In this document: one piece after another, positions 1 through 9,299 of the stretch | Layout: each line of letters starts with the position of its first letter | Numbering within the stretch: position 1 is the first letter of the stretch | The notes under the pieces: model-generated | The model's database searches: none | What the model was told of the DNA's origin: nothing | Seen by the model: only the letters and a program-made list of their open reading frames with translations | Translations under genes and position numbers: made by a program | Origin: Myroides fluvii | Lineage (GTDB): Bacteria > Bacteroidota > Bacteroidia > Flavobacteriales > Flavobacteriaceae | Reading direction: 5' to 3' | DNA length: 64,000 nt | Assembly (NCBI RefSeq): GCF_009792295.1 | Contig: NZ_CP039934.1 | Coordinates: 3,058,501-3,122,500, forward strand

Positions 1-91
1 AATCAATAGAATCAGGGAGGTAAAACCGTTGTTTTTATCCTTACTTTGCAGGCAGTAAATCTTCTAGAAAAAAAAGGGAAAAAGATACAAC

Positions 92-346
92 ATGAATCCA
101 AAGAATAAGGAAATCAGGTTAACTGGAGCAGAAGCCTTACAGATTATTGCTTCTCTAGATCAATTTGTACAATCTGTAGACAAAATAAGAGCCTATCATG
201 CGGATCCAAGGAAAAACAAAACACAGGAAGAACAACAGAAAGCGCTAGCAACTTATATAAGTGAACCAGAAGTAACGTACAATTCAGCGCTTGCTATCAA
301 TAATCCCAATACACAAAAGGTAAAGGAGTTGTTAGCATCTATTTAA
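92..346 (+). CDS. small hypothetical protein (84 aa)
   Basis: Small soluble protein with no signal peptide, cysteine or membrane segment. It is Lys/Gln/Ala-rich and probably helical. The C-terminal half ends in a run resembling a helical hairpin (residues about 55-84). I do not recognise the family. It lies 21 bp upstream of the leucine-rich-repeat gene on the same strand, so the two may be co-transcribed. An A/G-rich stretch (AAAAAAGGGAAAAAG) precedes the ATG, as is common in Flavobacteria, where Shine-Dalgarno signals are weak. Confidence 0.6.
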   Translation: MNPKNKEIRLTGAEALQIIASLDQFVQSVDKIRAYHADPRKNKTQEEQQKALATYISEPEVTYNSALAINNPNTQKVKELLASI

Positions 347-367
347 CTTAAAAAAAGAGCATAAGAC

Positions 368-1336
368 ATGAAAAAACATACGTATACTTATACAGCACGT
401 TGTAAAGCACTAGTTATCTTTAGCAAACCAACGGCAGATTTGTACGATGAGCCTTATTTGAATGAAATAGAAGAGTTGTCTATTGATAATGCTTTTGCTT
501 TTCAGGTTGATTTAACGAAATTTCCTCAAGTAAAAAGACTTTTTATTGCTTCGAAAGATCCTTATACCATTGAGGACCTTGTTCATTTACAACAGTTAGA
601 AGAACTAAATACCAATTGTTTCTTACCTGAAAACACAAAGAAAATGAAGCAGTTAAAGAAGCTAACACTAAGTGATCAAGCGCTGTTATGCGTGCCAAAA
701 GACCTTAAAGATTCATCCGTTACTTGCTTGACCCTTCACTACTATCAAAAAGGAGATCCTCCCATTCCAATGCCTGCTTTTGTGTATCAAATGACCAAGC
801 TAGAGCAGTTGGAATTGACGTTGTGTAATTTTTCAGTACTCAGTGAAGAAATTAATAATCTAACCCAATTGAGCGTATTGGAATTGAAATGCTCCATGAC
901 TTATTTGGAAGATTTCCCTTCGTTATCGGGTTTAATTAACTTGCGCCATCTCGTAGTGAATGGTGAAACAGTACAAGGGCAATTGAGACCCAAGTTTGCG
1001 CTTTTTTCAAAAATTTTAGAGCAGGTATGTCAACTTGGAGAACTGGAAACGTTAGATATCGGAAATTGGTATCCAAAGAACCAAAAGGAGCGAATTGCTT
1101 TCGAGGGAAAGAAAAATTCCCTGCCCGATATTTTTGCGAGCTTCCCCAAGCTCAAGAAATTGTATATCACGTGGATGAAGTTAGATTATTTACCGCCTAC
1201 TATTTTTAAAATGTACACGTTGGAGGAATTGAATATTATCTCAAACTACCTAGCAGAGGAGGAGCTCCACAGCCTACAGCAGGAACTTCCTCAACTTAAA
1301 ATCGTCGGTAAAGGGCACAATACAAGCCGTTTTTAA
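368..1336 (+). CDS. leucine-rich-repeat protein (322 aa)
   Basis: Cytoplasmic-looking protein with no signal peptide and at least five degenerate leucine-rich repeats in the pattern LxxLxLxxNxLxxLP. Examples are around residues 140-165 (LEQLELTLCNFSVLSEEI), 170-195, 230-245 and 265-305 (LKKLYITWMKLDYLPPTI, then LEELNIISNYL). LRR arrays generally mediate protein-protein contacts; no catalytic domain is visible. It follows the 84-aa ORF closely and is followed by decayed DNA. The partner and role are unknown. Confidence 0.75.
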   Translation: MKKHTYTYTARCKALVIFSKPTADLYDEPYLNEIEELSIDNAFAFQVDLTKFPQVKRLFIASKDPYTIEDLVHLQQLEELNTNCFLPENTKKMKQLKKLTLSDQALLCVPKDLKDSSVTCLTLHYYQKGDPPIPMPAFVYQMTKLEQLELTLCNFSVLSEEINNLTQLSVLELKCSMTYLEDFPSLSGLINLRHLVVNGETVQGQLRPKFALFSKILEQVCQLGELETLDIGNWYPKNQKERIAFEGKKNSLPDIFASFPKLKKLYITWMKLDYLPPTIFKMYTLEELNIISNYLAEEELHSLQQELPQLKIVGKGHNTSRF

Positions 1337-1345
1337 TTCCAATAA

Positions 1346-1639
1346 ATAGGAGGGTTAACTGAAAGTGAAACTGAAACTGCAAGAATTTGTCATTATTGTC
1401 GACAAGATGACGGGCTTCATCATTAGGGAGGCTGGTTTTATTTTAAAGGCATAGATTGTAATATTCCGACCGGTTCTAATAGTTTTACCTTTGACTTAAC
1501 ACCAATAAATGACAAATTCAGTATTGGTTTTCATTATGACAGTGCTTTGACTTTTTTTGATAAAAAAGAGAGTCTTGTTCAAATTCAATTTGAAGCCAAA
1601 ATCTATTGGACAATTGACAAAGAACTAGAGCGTGAATAA
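1346..1639 (+). pseudogene. decayed gene fragment with in-frame stop
   Basis: One reading frame gives a coherent protein-like stretch but has no start codon and an in-frame TAG at 1424-1426. Before the stop it reads CHYCRQDDGLHH; after it comes GGWFYFKGIDCNIP, then a beta-strand-rich tail ending at a TAA at 1637-1639. The CxxC and acidic/His residues suggest a small metal-binding or secreted domain, but I cannot name a family. It is best read as the remains of a gene, possibly once linked to the LRR protein upstream. Confidence 0.4.
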
Positions 1640-1831
1640 GTGGCCTATACATTAATATCAATCGTATTGATAAAATGTATATTTTATGGATAGACTGAGA
1701 AATTCTCTTTCCCCTTAAAATAAATCATTAAACAGTATATTTGATTCAGAATCAAAATATTCCAGTCATAGTTCATAAGTTTTAAACTTTCTGAATTAGA
1801 TGCTCACCTCTATTAAAAAATGAACCTCCCT

Positions 1832-1936
1832 ATGGATAAAGCATATGAAGTAAAAGAGACGAATCCTTTTTCTTTGCGTTTATTTTACAGAATTTTCACA
1901 AAAAGCAAAAACAATTACCTATGTTTGATTAGCTAA
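1832..1936 (+). other. short ORF (34 codons) ending in an inverted repeat
   Basis: An ATG-initiated frame encodes a 34-residue peptide beginning MDKAYEVKETNPFSLRLFY. Its 3' end runs into a perfect 14-bp inverted repeat (1904-1917 with 1934-1947). It may be a remnant rather than a functional gene; nothing else supports expression. Confidence 0.2.
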
Positions 1937-1947
1937 TTGTTTTTGCT
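1904..1947. repeat. perfect 14-bp inverted repeat
   Basis: AGCAAAAACAATTA at 1904-1917 is the exact reverse complement of 1934-1947, with a 16-nt loop. There is no U-run after either arm, so it is not a standard terminator. It sits between two gene fragments in the 1337-2221 gap. Confidence 0.5.
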
Positions 1948-2089
1948 ATCGATCATAAGTTCTGTTAGTGGAGCACTTAAAAAAACGCCAATGAGTTACG
2001 CAAAATTTCAGAAAGAAGCTGGTATATACACAACGTGGATACGGACAAATAATCTCCCACACTTGGATTGGGAGAATGAAGACAAGTAA
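1940..2089 (+). pseudogene. truncated protein fragment (C-terminal part)
   Basis: An open frame without a convincing upstream start ends at a TAA at 2087-2089. An internal ATG lies at 1991. The translation contains TPMSYAKFQKEAGIYTTW followed by an Asp/Glu-rich tail (LDWENEDK). Its amino-acid composition looks like a real protein end. It is probably a 5'-truncated small secreted protein; the family is not recognised. Confidence 0.3.
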
Positions 2090-2221
2090 ATTGACGGGAA
2101 CTCCGTGGGAGGAAGATAAAATTTCTCAAACTTTTCCGATACTGTGTAAACTTTTTGATTATAATTGGAACTAATATTAGTTTAATCTACATCAATACAG
2201 CTCTATTCTAAAAAAGGATAA

Positions 2222-3664
2222 ATGAAAAAACGACTATTTTTATTGTGCCTATTGGCTTTTGTACAACTGTCAATTGCACAGGAAGTCATGCAGTTTAAAG
2301 TGAGTAAACCCTATTGTGTGTTTAATTTCATGGAAACAATGACGACGCAACAAGGAGTTTCTCCAACCTTGAGAGAATACATCGTGCCAAGCGTCACAAA
2401 GGATAGTGTTTTTAGACAACTTTGTGTTGATTTTAAAAATTTAAAACTCGATTATCACTATCAATTAGAGGGCTATCCAGCAAATAGAAATTCCTACCGA
2501 TCAACGAAAGACTTACTGATTATTGCTTTAGTAAACGCAAATACGATAGCTGAATTTAAGCAGAAGTCGATCGGAATTTTACCCCATAGTGAGCAGCAGA
2601 AATTAGTAACTCTTCTTGAACAAGCCGCTGCTTATTACGATGTTTTAATCTGGAAGGATCATGCAGAAAAACTAGAGGAACAACGAGAAAAATTAGAGGC
2701 TTACGTCCCGCAGTCAACGGAACTATTCGATAAGATTCGACATTTTTATCGCTCAACTTGGACGGCAGATATTCCGTTTCTTGTGAGTATTTATCCGATT
2801 CCTGGGCAAAGGGGAATTTCAACAGCTACGCCTCATGCCAATAGCCTTTGTATTGGTGTTTTGACGGATGATACACGAGGGATTGAACGAATGGGGGTTG
2901 TTTTTCACGAAATGTGTCATACACTATTTAATGAGCAAACGCCAGAGTTTCAACAGCAAATAGAACAGTGGTTTGAAGCGAGTACCTCTCCATACAAACA
3001 CTATGCTTACACCTTTTTTGATGAAGCCTTAGCCACAGCAATAGGAAACGGTTGGGTGCATAAAAACATCAGTGGGAGCCTACCTACAACAGATTGGTAC
3101 CACAATGAATATATCAATGGATTTGCAAAAGAACTCTATCCATCCGTTGAGGAGTACATGGCCAAACAACAACAAATAGATCAATCTTTTATTGATCAGG
3201 CCATTGCTTTATTTGCAGCGAAATTTCCCGATACACGAACTGATTATGGCGTCCTGCTCAATCGAGTTTCTATTTATAGTGATGCCGCAACGAATACGGA
3301 GCGAATGGAGATTAGAACAGCACTCGGTAGCCATTTTCAAATGACTCATATCAGTTTATCGTCTCCAATTTTAGACCCACAAAGCTTGGAATCTCTAAAA
3401 AATAGCACCCAAACACAAGTCATTGTCATCAATAAAAATCACCAAGAGACTTTGAGTGCTTTAAAGGAGTTATTTCCGCAATTGTCAAAAATAGCACCTA
3501 CTGATCTAACGGATCATACACTTTTGAGTTTTTACGATAAAGGGAATAGACCTATTGTTATTTTGTATGCTTTAGATGATAAGGGAGTGCAAACGCTTGC
3601 GCAAAAAATGAAGGCGTTGAAATTTTTTGATGCAAAGAAAATCATCCAAAGCGAAGTAGAGTAA
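2222..3664 (+). CDS. secreted HExxH zinc metallopeptidase-like protein (480 aa)
   Basis: It starts with a classical signal peptide (MKKRLFLLCLLAFVQLSIA, cleavage before Q20), so it is exported to the periplasm or outside. The motif HEMCH at residues 229-233 is a zinc-binding HExxH, and FFDEALATA supplies a plausible third ligand, E268, as in gluzincins. A domain of about 150 residues follows the catalytic core (310-480). I cannot place it in a named peptidase family. It stands alone between decayed DNA and a convergent lipoprotein stub. Confidence 0.7.
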   Translation: MKKRLFLLCLLAFVQLSIAQEVMQFKVSKPYCVFNFMETMTTQQGVSPTLREYIVPSVTKDSVFRQLCVDFKNLKLDYHYQLEGYPANRNSYRSTKDLLIIALVNANTIAEFKQKSIGILPHSEQQKLVTLLEQAAAYYDVLIWKDHAEKLEEQREKLEAYVPQSTELFDKIRHFYRSTWTADIPFLVSIYPIPGQRGISTATPHANSLCIGVLTDDTRGIERMGVVFHEMCHTLFNEQTPEFQQQIEQWFEASTSPYKHYAYTFFDEALATAIGNGWVHKNISGSLPTTDWYHNEYINGFAKELYPSVEEYMAKQQQIDQSFIDQAIALFAAKFPDTRTDYGVLLNRVSIYSDAATNTERMEIRTALGSHFQMTHISLSSPILDPQSLESLKNSTQTQVIVINKNHQETLSALKELFPQLSKIAPTDLTDHTLLSFYDKGNRPIVILYALDDKGVQTLAQKMKALKFFDAKKIIQSEVE

Positions 3665-3677
3665 TGTTTAATGAAAA

Positions 3678-3872
3678 CTACAGCGCTAAAAAATAAACGT
3701 GCCTGCAAGAAACGGAGTAACCATCAACCGCTCTGTGGTGTTTATCAGTTGGATATATTTGAAAATCAGCATGCTGCATGTTGCAAATCGGATTGTCATC
3801 ATCGTTTTTGCAAGCGGTGCATATGCAGAATAGAAAAACAAAAACGGTGATTCGGTAACTGCGTTTTTTCAT
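3678..3872 (-). CDS. short lipoprotein or lipoprotein stub (64 aa)
   Basis: The N-terminus is a good lipoprotein signal peptide: a basic MKKRSYR, a hydrophobic core, and the lipobox ICTAC with cysteine at residue 21. It is followed by KNDDDNP, an acidic stretch of the kind that can direct Bacteroidetes lipoproteins to the cell surface. The mature part is only about 44 residues with two further Cys. It may be the undamaged 5' end of a longer gene that was frameshifted or cut. It converges on the metallopeptidase gene. Confidence 0.4.
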   Translation of the reverse strand: MKKRSYRITVFVFLFCICTACKNDDDNPICNMQHADFQIYPTDKHHRAVDGYSVSCRHVYFLAL

Positions 3873-4191
3873 AACTTATTTTGTTGAAAAGAGGAATAAT
3901 GATAGTCAAAACTAGAGGGTAATTTTGAATACTTTTTGAATTTCTTTTTAAAGTGTATTTTTTTTGTCAAAAGGGTGATTTTTAAAGAAGCCTATACAAC
4001 GTACCGGAATAGCAACTAGTTTTTGATTTAGGTTTGCGTATTAATAATTATACGACAAATGGTTAATATTATTTTATTATTTGTTTTTAATCTTTAAATT
4101 TAGGGTTAAATAATTAGTATTATTTTTATTTTGAATCAGTTTCATTCTTTAGCTGATTTGTTATTATTAGAATTAAAAAAACAAGTAAACT
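3873..4191. other. 319-bp AT-rich intergenic region
   Basis: Very AT-rich DNA between the divergent lipoprotein stub and the FMN-binding protein. TAATTTTG at 3920-3927 fits the -7 element TAnnTTTG but lies 265 bp from the downstream gene. No RNA gene or clear hairpin was seen. Confidence 0.3.
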
Positions 4192-5799
4192 ATGCGCAAA
4201 CAATTCGTTATTTTTTCAACTTTACTTTTGGTTGTCCTGCTTCTACTTTCTGTATTTTTAAATAAGAATTGGAGCATTTTTTTTGTAATTGTTTTAATAT
4301 TTGTGATTATGGGGTATCAGGATATGTATCAAAAGAAACATACCCTGAGGCGTATTTATCCGGTTTTTGGTCGACTTCGCTATGTGATGGAAGAGCTTCG
4401 ACCAAAAATGTATCAGTATTTTATTGAATCCGATACAGACGGTAAACCGATTAGTCGTATTGACCGTGCGACTATTTATCAACGCGCTAAAAAAGAATTG
4501 GAAACGATTCCATTTGGAACACAATTAGACGTTTATGCGGAAGGATATGAATGGATGTGTCACTCGATTGCTCCCAAAGCATTTGATACGTTAGATCACA
4601 ATCCTCGCGTATTGTTTGGTAATAAAGACTGTAAACAACCGTATTCAGCCAGTATTCTCAATATTTCGGCCATGAGTTTTGGTTCTTTAAGTGCGCAAGC
4701 AGTAGAAGCCATGAATGGTGGTGCTAAATTGGGTAATTTTGCGCATAATACAGGAGAAGGGGGAATAAGCCCGTATCACTTAAAAGGCGGCGGAGATTTG
4801 ATTTGGCAAATTGGTACGGGATATTTTGGCTGTAGAGATGAAAAAGGAAAATTTGACGGGAAGTTATTTGCTGAAAAGGCGAAATTGTCTAACGTTAAAA
4901 TGATCGAATTAAAAATTTCACAAGGAGCAAAACCTGGTCACGGAGGAATACTTCCTGCCTCTAAAAACACAGTAGAAATTGCGCAAATCAGACATGTGCA
5001 ACCCCATACAATTGTAGCTTCTCCACCGTATCACTCGGCGTTTAGTTCACCGTTGGAATTAGTTGCGTTTATCAAGGAATTACGTGATTTGTCAGAAGGC
5101 AAACCTGTAGGGTTTAAATTGTGTATCGGACACAAAGCAGAATTTATATCGATTTGTAAGGCGATGGTTCATTTGGATACCTATCCTGATTTTATCACGG
5201 TAGACGGGGGAGAAGGAGGAACAGGAGCAGCACCTCAAGAGTTTTCAAATTATATAGGAGCCCCGATGTTGGACGGATTGGCGTTTGTACATAATATTTT
5301 AACCGGAATGGGGATTCGTCAACACATTAAGATTATCGCTTCTGGAAAAGTAACGTCTTCGTTTCATATAGCACGTGCCATGGCTTTAGGTGCAGATACC
5401 TGTAATGCCGCTCGCGCGATGATGATTGCCATTGGCTGTATTCAAGCGCTGTTGTGTAATACCAACCAATGTCCGACCGGAATTGCCACCCAGAATCCTA
5501 AACTGACGATAGGCTTGGATGTTGCAGATAAAAAAACGCGAATGGCCAATTATCATAAAGGTACAATCGAGAGTTTTGTAGAATTATTAGGTGCTTCAGG
5601 ACTGGATGATATGAAAAATATCACGCGCTCGCATATTTATAGACGCGTTTCATTGAACGATATGTTGACGTATGAAGAGATTTTTCCTTCTGTAGCGGTT
5701 GGAACTTTGCTTGCAGGAAATATTCCAGAGCGATATAAACAAGACTTTGAATACGCCAATATGAATCAATGGGGGATTTCAAATGCAAAACAGGCCTAG
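4192..5799 (+). CDS. FMN-binding glutamate synthase family protein (535 aa)
   Basis: Two hydrophobic N-terminal helices (residues about 5-45) anchor a domain resembling the FMN/Fe-S synthase domain of glutamate synthase large subunit. Visible hallmarks are AMSFGSLSAQAVEAMNGGA, the ISPYHLKGGGD region, VDGGEGGTGAAP, and a [3Fe-4S] cysteine pattern C416-x5-C422-x4-C427. The glutaminase domain of GltB is absent, so this is one of the stand-alone membrane-anchored GltS-like oxidoreductases common in many bacteria, whose substrate is not established. It is monocistronic by context. Confidence 0.85.
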   Translation: MRKQFVIFSTLLLVVLLLLSVFLNKNWSIFFVIVLIFVIMGYQDMYQKKHTLRRIYPVFGRLRYVMEELRPKMYQYFIESDTDGKPISRIDRATIYQRAKKELETIPFGTQLDVYAEGYEWMCHSIAPKAFDTLDHNPRVLFGNKDCKQPYSASILNISAMSFGSLSAQAVEAMNGGAKLGNFAHNTGEGGISPYHLKGGGDLIWQIGTGYFGCRDEKGKFDGKLFAEKAKLSNVKMIELKISQGAKPGHGGILPASKNTVEIAQIRHVQPHTIVASPPYHSAFSSPLELVAFIKELRDLSEGKPVGFKLCIGHKAEFISICKAMVHLDTYPDFITVDGGEGGTGAAPQEFSNYIGAPMLDGLAFVHNILTGMGIRQHIKIIASGKVTSSFHIARAMALGADTCNAARAMMIAIGCIQALLCNTNQCPTGIATQNPKLTIGLDVADKKTRMANYHKGTIESFVELLGASGLDDMKNITRSHIYRRVSLNDMLTYEEIFPSVAVGTLLAGNIPERYKQDFEYANMNQWGISNAKQA

Positions 5800-5854
5800 T
5801 TGTAGCTGGAGTTATTTCAGTCCATCTCTAACGTAGTAAAATGCCTTTTTGAAT

Positions 5855-6385
5855 ATGAAAGCGTACCTAAAAATAATAGCATGTACAGGTATGATGCTCT
5901 TCTACAGTTGCACTAAGAGAGAGTCCAATACCCATATCGCAGTTGAAGAAGAAAAGATTGAAATCCAATCAGAACCCATCAAAACTACAGCAGTAGAAGT
6001 GGGAGTGTCTGATCGGATAGTTGGAAAGTATTATGTTGTATATTTTTCAAATTTTTTATCTGATGGATTTGAGTTGTTAATTGAAAAGCCAAAAGACTAT
6101 TTCATACTTTATGCAATGGAATTTAAAAATACAGGTGAAATTATTTTTGATGATTTGACTGAATTCTATGATTGTGGTAATGGAGTCTTATCCATACAAA
6201 AAGGAGCATGGAAGGTAAATGAGGCTGGAATTTACGAGCTAACTTTTGATGGAAAATATGCACTTGATTTCAATTTTCACAGCGTTTCAACCTATCGTCT
6301 AGAAGCGCTGAAAAATGGTAGTTTAAAAATGAAACTGATTGAAGTATTGCGAAGAGATATCGCTGACTATAGCTATGATAAGTAA
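5855..6385 (+). CDS. hypothetical lipoprotein (176 aa)
   Basis: The likely start is the ATG at 5855, which gives MKAYLKIIACTGMMLFYSC. A TTG two codons upstream is the longer alternative. The N-terminus is a lipoprotein signal with lipobox FYSC. The mature part has a Glu-rich linker, then a beta-rich domain of about 130 residues with a conserved-looking YDCGNG segment, reminiscent of small lipocalin-like lipoproteins of Bacteroidetes. No function can be assigned. Confidence 0.65.
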   Translation: MKAYLKIIACTGMMLFYSCTKRESNTHIAVEEEKIEIQSEPIKTTAVEVGVSDRIVGKYYVVYFSNFLSDGFELLIEKPKDYFILYAMEFKNTGEIIFDDLTEFYDCGNGVLSIQKGAWKVNEAGIYELTFDGKYALDFNFHSVSTYRLEALKNGSLKMKLIEVLRRDIADYSYDK

Positions 6386-6659
6386 GAGGATTCAAATACG
6401 AAGAAGAAAAGAGATTGTAAATTTAAATACTTAATTTAGATGGAGTTGCTAAAATAAAGCTTGTACAACTTTAAAACCGCCGATTTTATAAAAGACATCG
6501 AATGGGGAGTATAGCAGTACAAGATGCATTTTGTCAAAAAAGGTGTTTGAAAGCCGATACATATTAATTTATAATTTATCTTGCAGTTTATCAGTTAACT
6601 GATCAAAACGAAAAGACATGCAATCAAACAAAAGCTTATCTAGCAAATCCCAATTGACA

Positions 6660-7373
6660 ATGCAATACAGTATCCTATTCATCAGTATTTTTTTTTCTAT
6701 CTCTTCATTTTCCCAATGTGATCAAAAAATATTGACGGGTTCTTTTGATACTACTGTTTTTTCTTTGCGTTGCCCTGCTTATCAATATTCTTTTTCACCC
6801 CATAATACAACTGAAGTTTTAAATATTTTAGATCATAACGACATCAATTTAGTAAAGAGCGAATACTTGACTGTAGAAGCCCGTATTAAAGATCGCGTTT
6901 TGAGCAAAACCAATGCGTACTTTTTAGCGCATTTGAATTTTTATACGCTAGAAATCGTTGACTTGGATCGAGTAGAGGATTTTAAATATCGCGTTCCAAC
7001 AATGGATCTAACACAGTGTCCTGCTAAGTATGTGGTTCATTATTATTTTGAGCCTCTTGAAAATGTAAAATACTGTGTTGGCTTTGCCTTAGACGATAAA
7101 ATGAAAATAATCAGTACGGATAATTTTCCCAAAGGACAGATAAAACCCTTTCAAAATACGACGGTTTGTGCGCTATATGATTTAGGTGCAAAATATTTAA
7201 ACCTTCCTACTGCGGATTTAGATTTAATTGTTTATAAAAATAAGTTTTATTGGAGCTTAGTAGAAAAGGTGAACTACAAAAGTGGGCAAAATAAACAACA
7301 AAAAGTAATAATTAACGCTGCTGATTTGAGCGATTATATTATCCTGGATGAGGTTGTGTCTGTCGATTTTTAA
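6660..7373 (+). CDS. secreted hypothetical protein (237 aa)
   Basis: I place the start at the ATG at 6660, because MQYSILFISIFFSISSFSQ is a complete signal peptide. An ATG 14 codons upstream would put a polar segment in front of it. The mature protein has four to five Cys and is rich in aromatic residues and beta strands, with no recognisable catalytic motif. It is monocistronic. Confidence 0.6.
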   Translation: MQYSILFISIFFSISSFSQCDQKILTGSFDTTVFSLRCPAYQYSFSPHNTTEVLNILDHNDINLVKSEYLTVEARIKDRVLSKTNAYFLAHLNFYTLEIVDLDRVEDFKYRVPTMDLTQCPAKYVVHYYFEPLENVKYCVGFALDDKMKIISTDNFPKGQIKPFQNTTVCALYDLGAKYLNLPTADLDLIVYKNKFYWSLVEKVNYKSGQNKQQKVIINAADLSDYIILDEVVSVDF

Positions 7374-7404
7374 TTGGATGATTCGGGGGTGGGGGTATTC
7401 TTTT

Positions 7405-8169
7405 TTACAAATTGAATGTCTTTAGAAACAATTGATAAAGGTCTTCCACATTTACATTTCCTGCACCCATTGTTTTAAAGATTTGCTTGTCAGGTAAATC
7501 TCCATGTACAGCCTTATTAAAATCCTCGAGATCTTTTTTAATAACAGGAGGTATAGAAAATCGATCTTCTGAATTTAGCAGGAGTAATAATCTAAAAATA
7601 TCAGTCTTGTGTTTTTTTAATTGACGTTCGTCTATGCTTTCTCCATTTTTTTTGCGCGTTGTATAATCTAAAAATGCTTTTGCTTTCAGGCATATTAATG
7701 TTTCTGTATTAGCGAGGTGAATGGCTTCATTTAATTTGCTGTTTTCTAAGGTAAAGGTATAATAATCATCGTCCATTAAAATAGCTGAAAGACTTGAAAT
7801 TTCTGCATTAATAGGGATTGGAGTTAAATGTGAATTTTCTCTTAAATCGATTAGGTCTGGAGTTCTTGAAAACAATTCAATTTGAAAAGGGAATTCTTGA
7901 TTTTGAGGATTTAGAAAGCGGTAGTATTTTCTATCTGCTGCACTTTTCTCTTTTACTTCATAATTACCTTCTTTTATAAAATCCCAAAAATGCTCCACAA
8001 AAGCAGGGGTTAAGGCTTCTACTACTAAAATAAGATCAATGTCTTTTGTTGCTCTTGGAATTAAACCAAAGGAGTCCAAGGCAATGTCACAGGCTGTTCC
8101 GCCTATAATTATATAATGATCTGAATAATCTTTGAACTGCTTTCTGAAAATTTCTAAACCTCTTACCAT
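7405..8169 (-). CDS. AbiEii/AbiGii-like nucleotidyltransferase (254 aa)
   Basis: The N-terminal region has the nucleotidyltransferase-fold signature IIGGTA (residues 21-26), then TKDIDLIL, where D43 and D45 are the metal-binding Asp pair of the Pol-beta superfamily. That arrangement is typical of AbiEii/DUF1814-type proteins, the toxin half of type IV-like toxin-antitoxin and phage-exclusion systems. The start overlaps the end of the upstream winged-helix gene by 7 bp, so the two are translationally coupled. The C-terminal half is helical and Lys-rich. Toxicity is inferred from family and layout only. Confidence 0.75.
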   Translation of the reverse strand: MVRGLEIFRKQFKDYSDHYIIIGGTACDIALDSFGLIPRATKDIDLILVVEALTPAFVEHFWDFIKEGNYEVKEKSAADRKYYRFLNPQNQEFPFQIELFSRTPDLIDLRENSHLTPIPINAEISSLSAILMDDDYYTFTLENSKLNEAIHLANTETLICLKAKAFLDYTTRKKNGESIDERQLKKHKTDIFRLLLLLNSEDRFSIPPVIKKDLEDFNKAVHGDLPDKQIFKTMGAGNVNVEDLYQLFLKTFNL

Positions 8170-9152
8170 ATATATTTTTCTATTATTTGGCCTAGTGCCA
8201 TATCCGTTCTTTCATCAATAAATCCGTCTTTTAAACTTAAATATAAGGATAAAGGATCTATATTGTTCTGTTGTGTAATGCCTTTTGCTACTATTTCTGG
8301 ATTATATTTCCATATTTCGATCATATAATTCCCATCTTCTTGATTGAGGTTTATAAATTTATTTTTCTTTTCAAGTTCATGAAAATGGGTTCTATCGATT
8401 GCGAAATGCTCTTGATGACTTGGATTCATATCGGTATATTCTTCTAAAGCAGTATGGTTTGAACGCAAGAAATGTGCAGGTTTGTTATCCGTATAAACCG
8501 TTTTAAAAATTGGATTGACAAAAAAATCTTCTGCTTGTTTCCATAATGCTTTACCATCTGAATCAAATACAATGCTCTTTTCTTTTGTACCTACAACTTC
8601 AATTAAGGCTAGATTTTTTAGATTTTTTACAGCCTTTGTAATGCCCATTTGGGTATATTGAAATTTTTCTGCGAGTTCCTTAAAGGTGTATTGACTTAAG
8701 TTATCTTCTCTATGTAAAATATGATAAAGAACAATTACTTGAGCTGAGGGCAATAATTGAGCTTTTTTTCTAACCCCTTCTTGTTTCTTTATGTTTTGAA
8801 AATCGATTAATAATTCAGCAAGAAATAGCTGTTTTCCTGGACAAATAAAACTGATTTTATAGTCAACTAATCTTTTTCTATTTACCGCTGTAATCTCTTC
8901 TGTAATTACTACAACGGGATTATCAAGTATGCTTCGAATTACCTCAATTTGGTTTCTTACTTGCTTCGCATTAAATGGATCTTCTTCCGGTAGTTTTAGG
9001 AATAGTAGTTCGCGATCAAACAGTTTAGTTATATAGAATTCATACTTACTTTTGAAAAAAAACGGTAGTTTACTTCGCGTTTCCTCAGGTAGTTTACGTA
9101 GGTCTATTTGGATTCCTAAGACCCTATGGATGTATTCTTGTAGATTTTTCAT
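8163..9152 (-). CDS. winged-helix regulator, putative antitoxin partner (329 aa)
   Basis: It contains a MarR-like winged helix-turn-helix at about residues 137-200 (TFKELAEKFQYTQMGITKAV, then the wing), an N-terminal domain of about 120 residues and a C-terminal domain of about 130 residues. It is the first gene of a two-gene operon with the nucleotidyltransferase, in the order usual for AbiEi-AbiEii (regulator first). The promoter region carries a nested inverted repeat (9176-9221) that it may bind to autoregulate. It differs from classical AbiEi, which has the winged helix at the extreme N-terminus. Confidence 0.7.
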   Translation of the reverse strand: MKNLQEYIHRVLGIQIDLRKLPEETRSKLPFFFKSKYEFYITKLFDRELLFLKLPEEDPFNAKQVRNQIEVIRSILDNPVVVITEEITAVNRKRLVDYKISFICPGKQLFLAELLIDFQNIKKQEGVRKKAQLLPSAQVIVLYHILHREDNLSQYTFKELAEKFQYTQMGITKAVKNLKNLALIEVVGTKEKSIVFDSDGKALWKQAEDFFVNPIFKTVYTDNKPAHFLRSNHTALEEYTDMNPSHQEHFAIDRTHFHELEKKNKFINLNQEDGNYMIEIWKYNPEIVAKGITQQNNIDPLSLYLSLKDGFIDERTDMALGQIIEKYIW

Positions 9153-9175
9153 ACTAATAATAAACTTAAAAACAA

Positions 9176-9221
9176 TATAATAAACCTTGTGTATTTATTA
9201 TACAAATATAGGTTTATTATA
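9176..9221. promoter_or_regulatory. nested dyad operator upstream of the wHTH-nucleotidyltransferase operon
   Basis: The outer arms TATAATAAACC (9176-9186) and GGTTTATTATA (9211-9221) are perfect 11-bp inverted repeats. Inside them TTGTGTA (9187-9193) pairs with TATACAA (9199-9205) with one mismatch. The site starts 24 bp upstream of the regulator ATG. Such compound palindromes are typical binding sites for antitoxin-type autorepressors; the binding protein is inferred. Confidence 0.55.
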
Positions 9222-9299
9222 GTGTAAATCAATGTATTATTTCTTTTTTATTTTGATTATTACACTTCTTTTAATCGAAGATAGAGACACCTCCATGCA

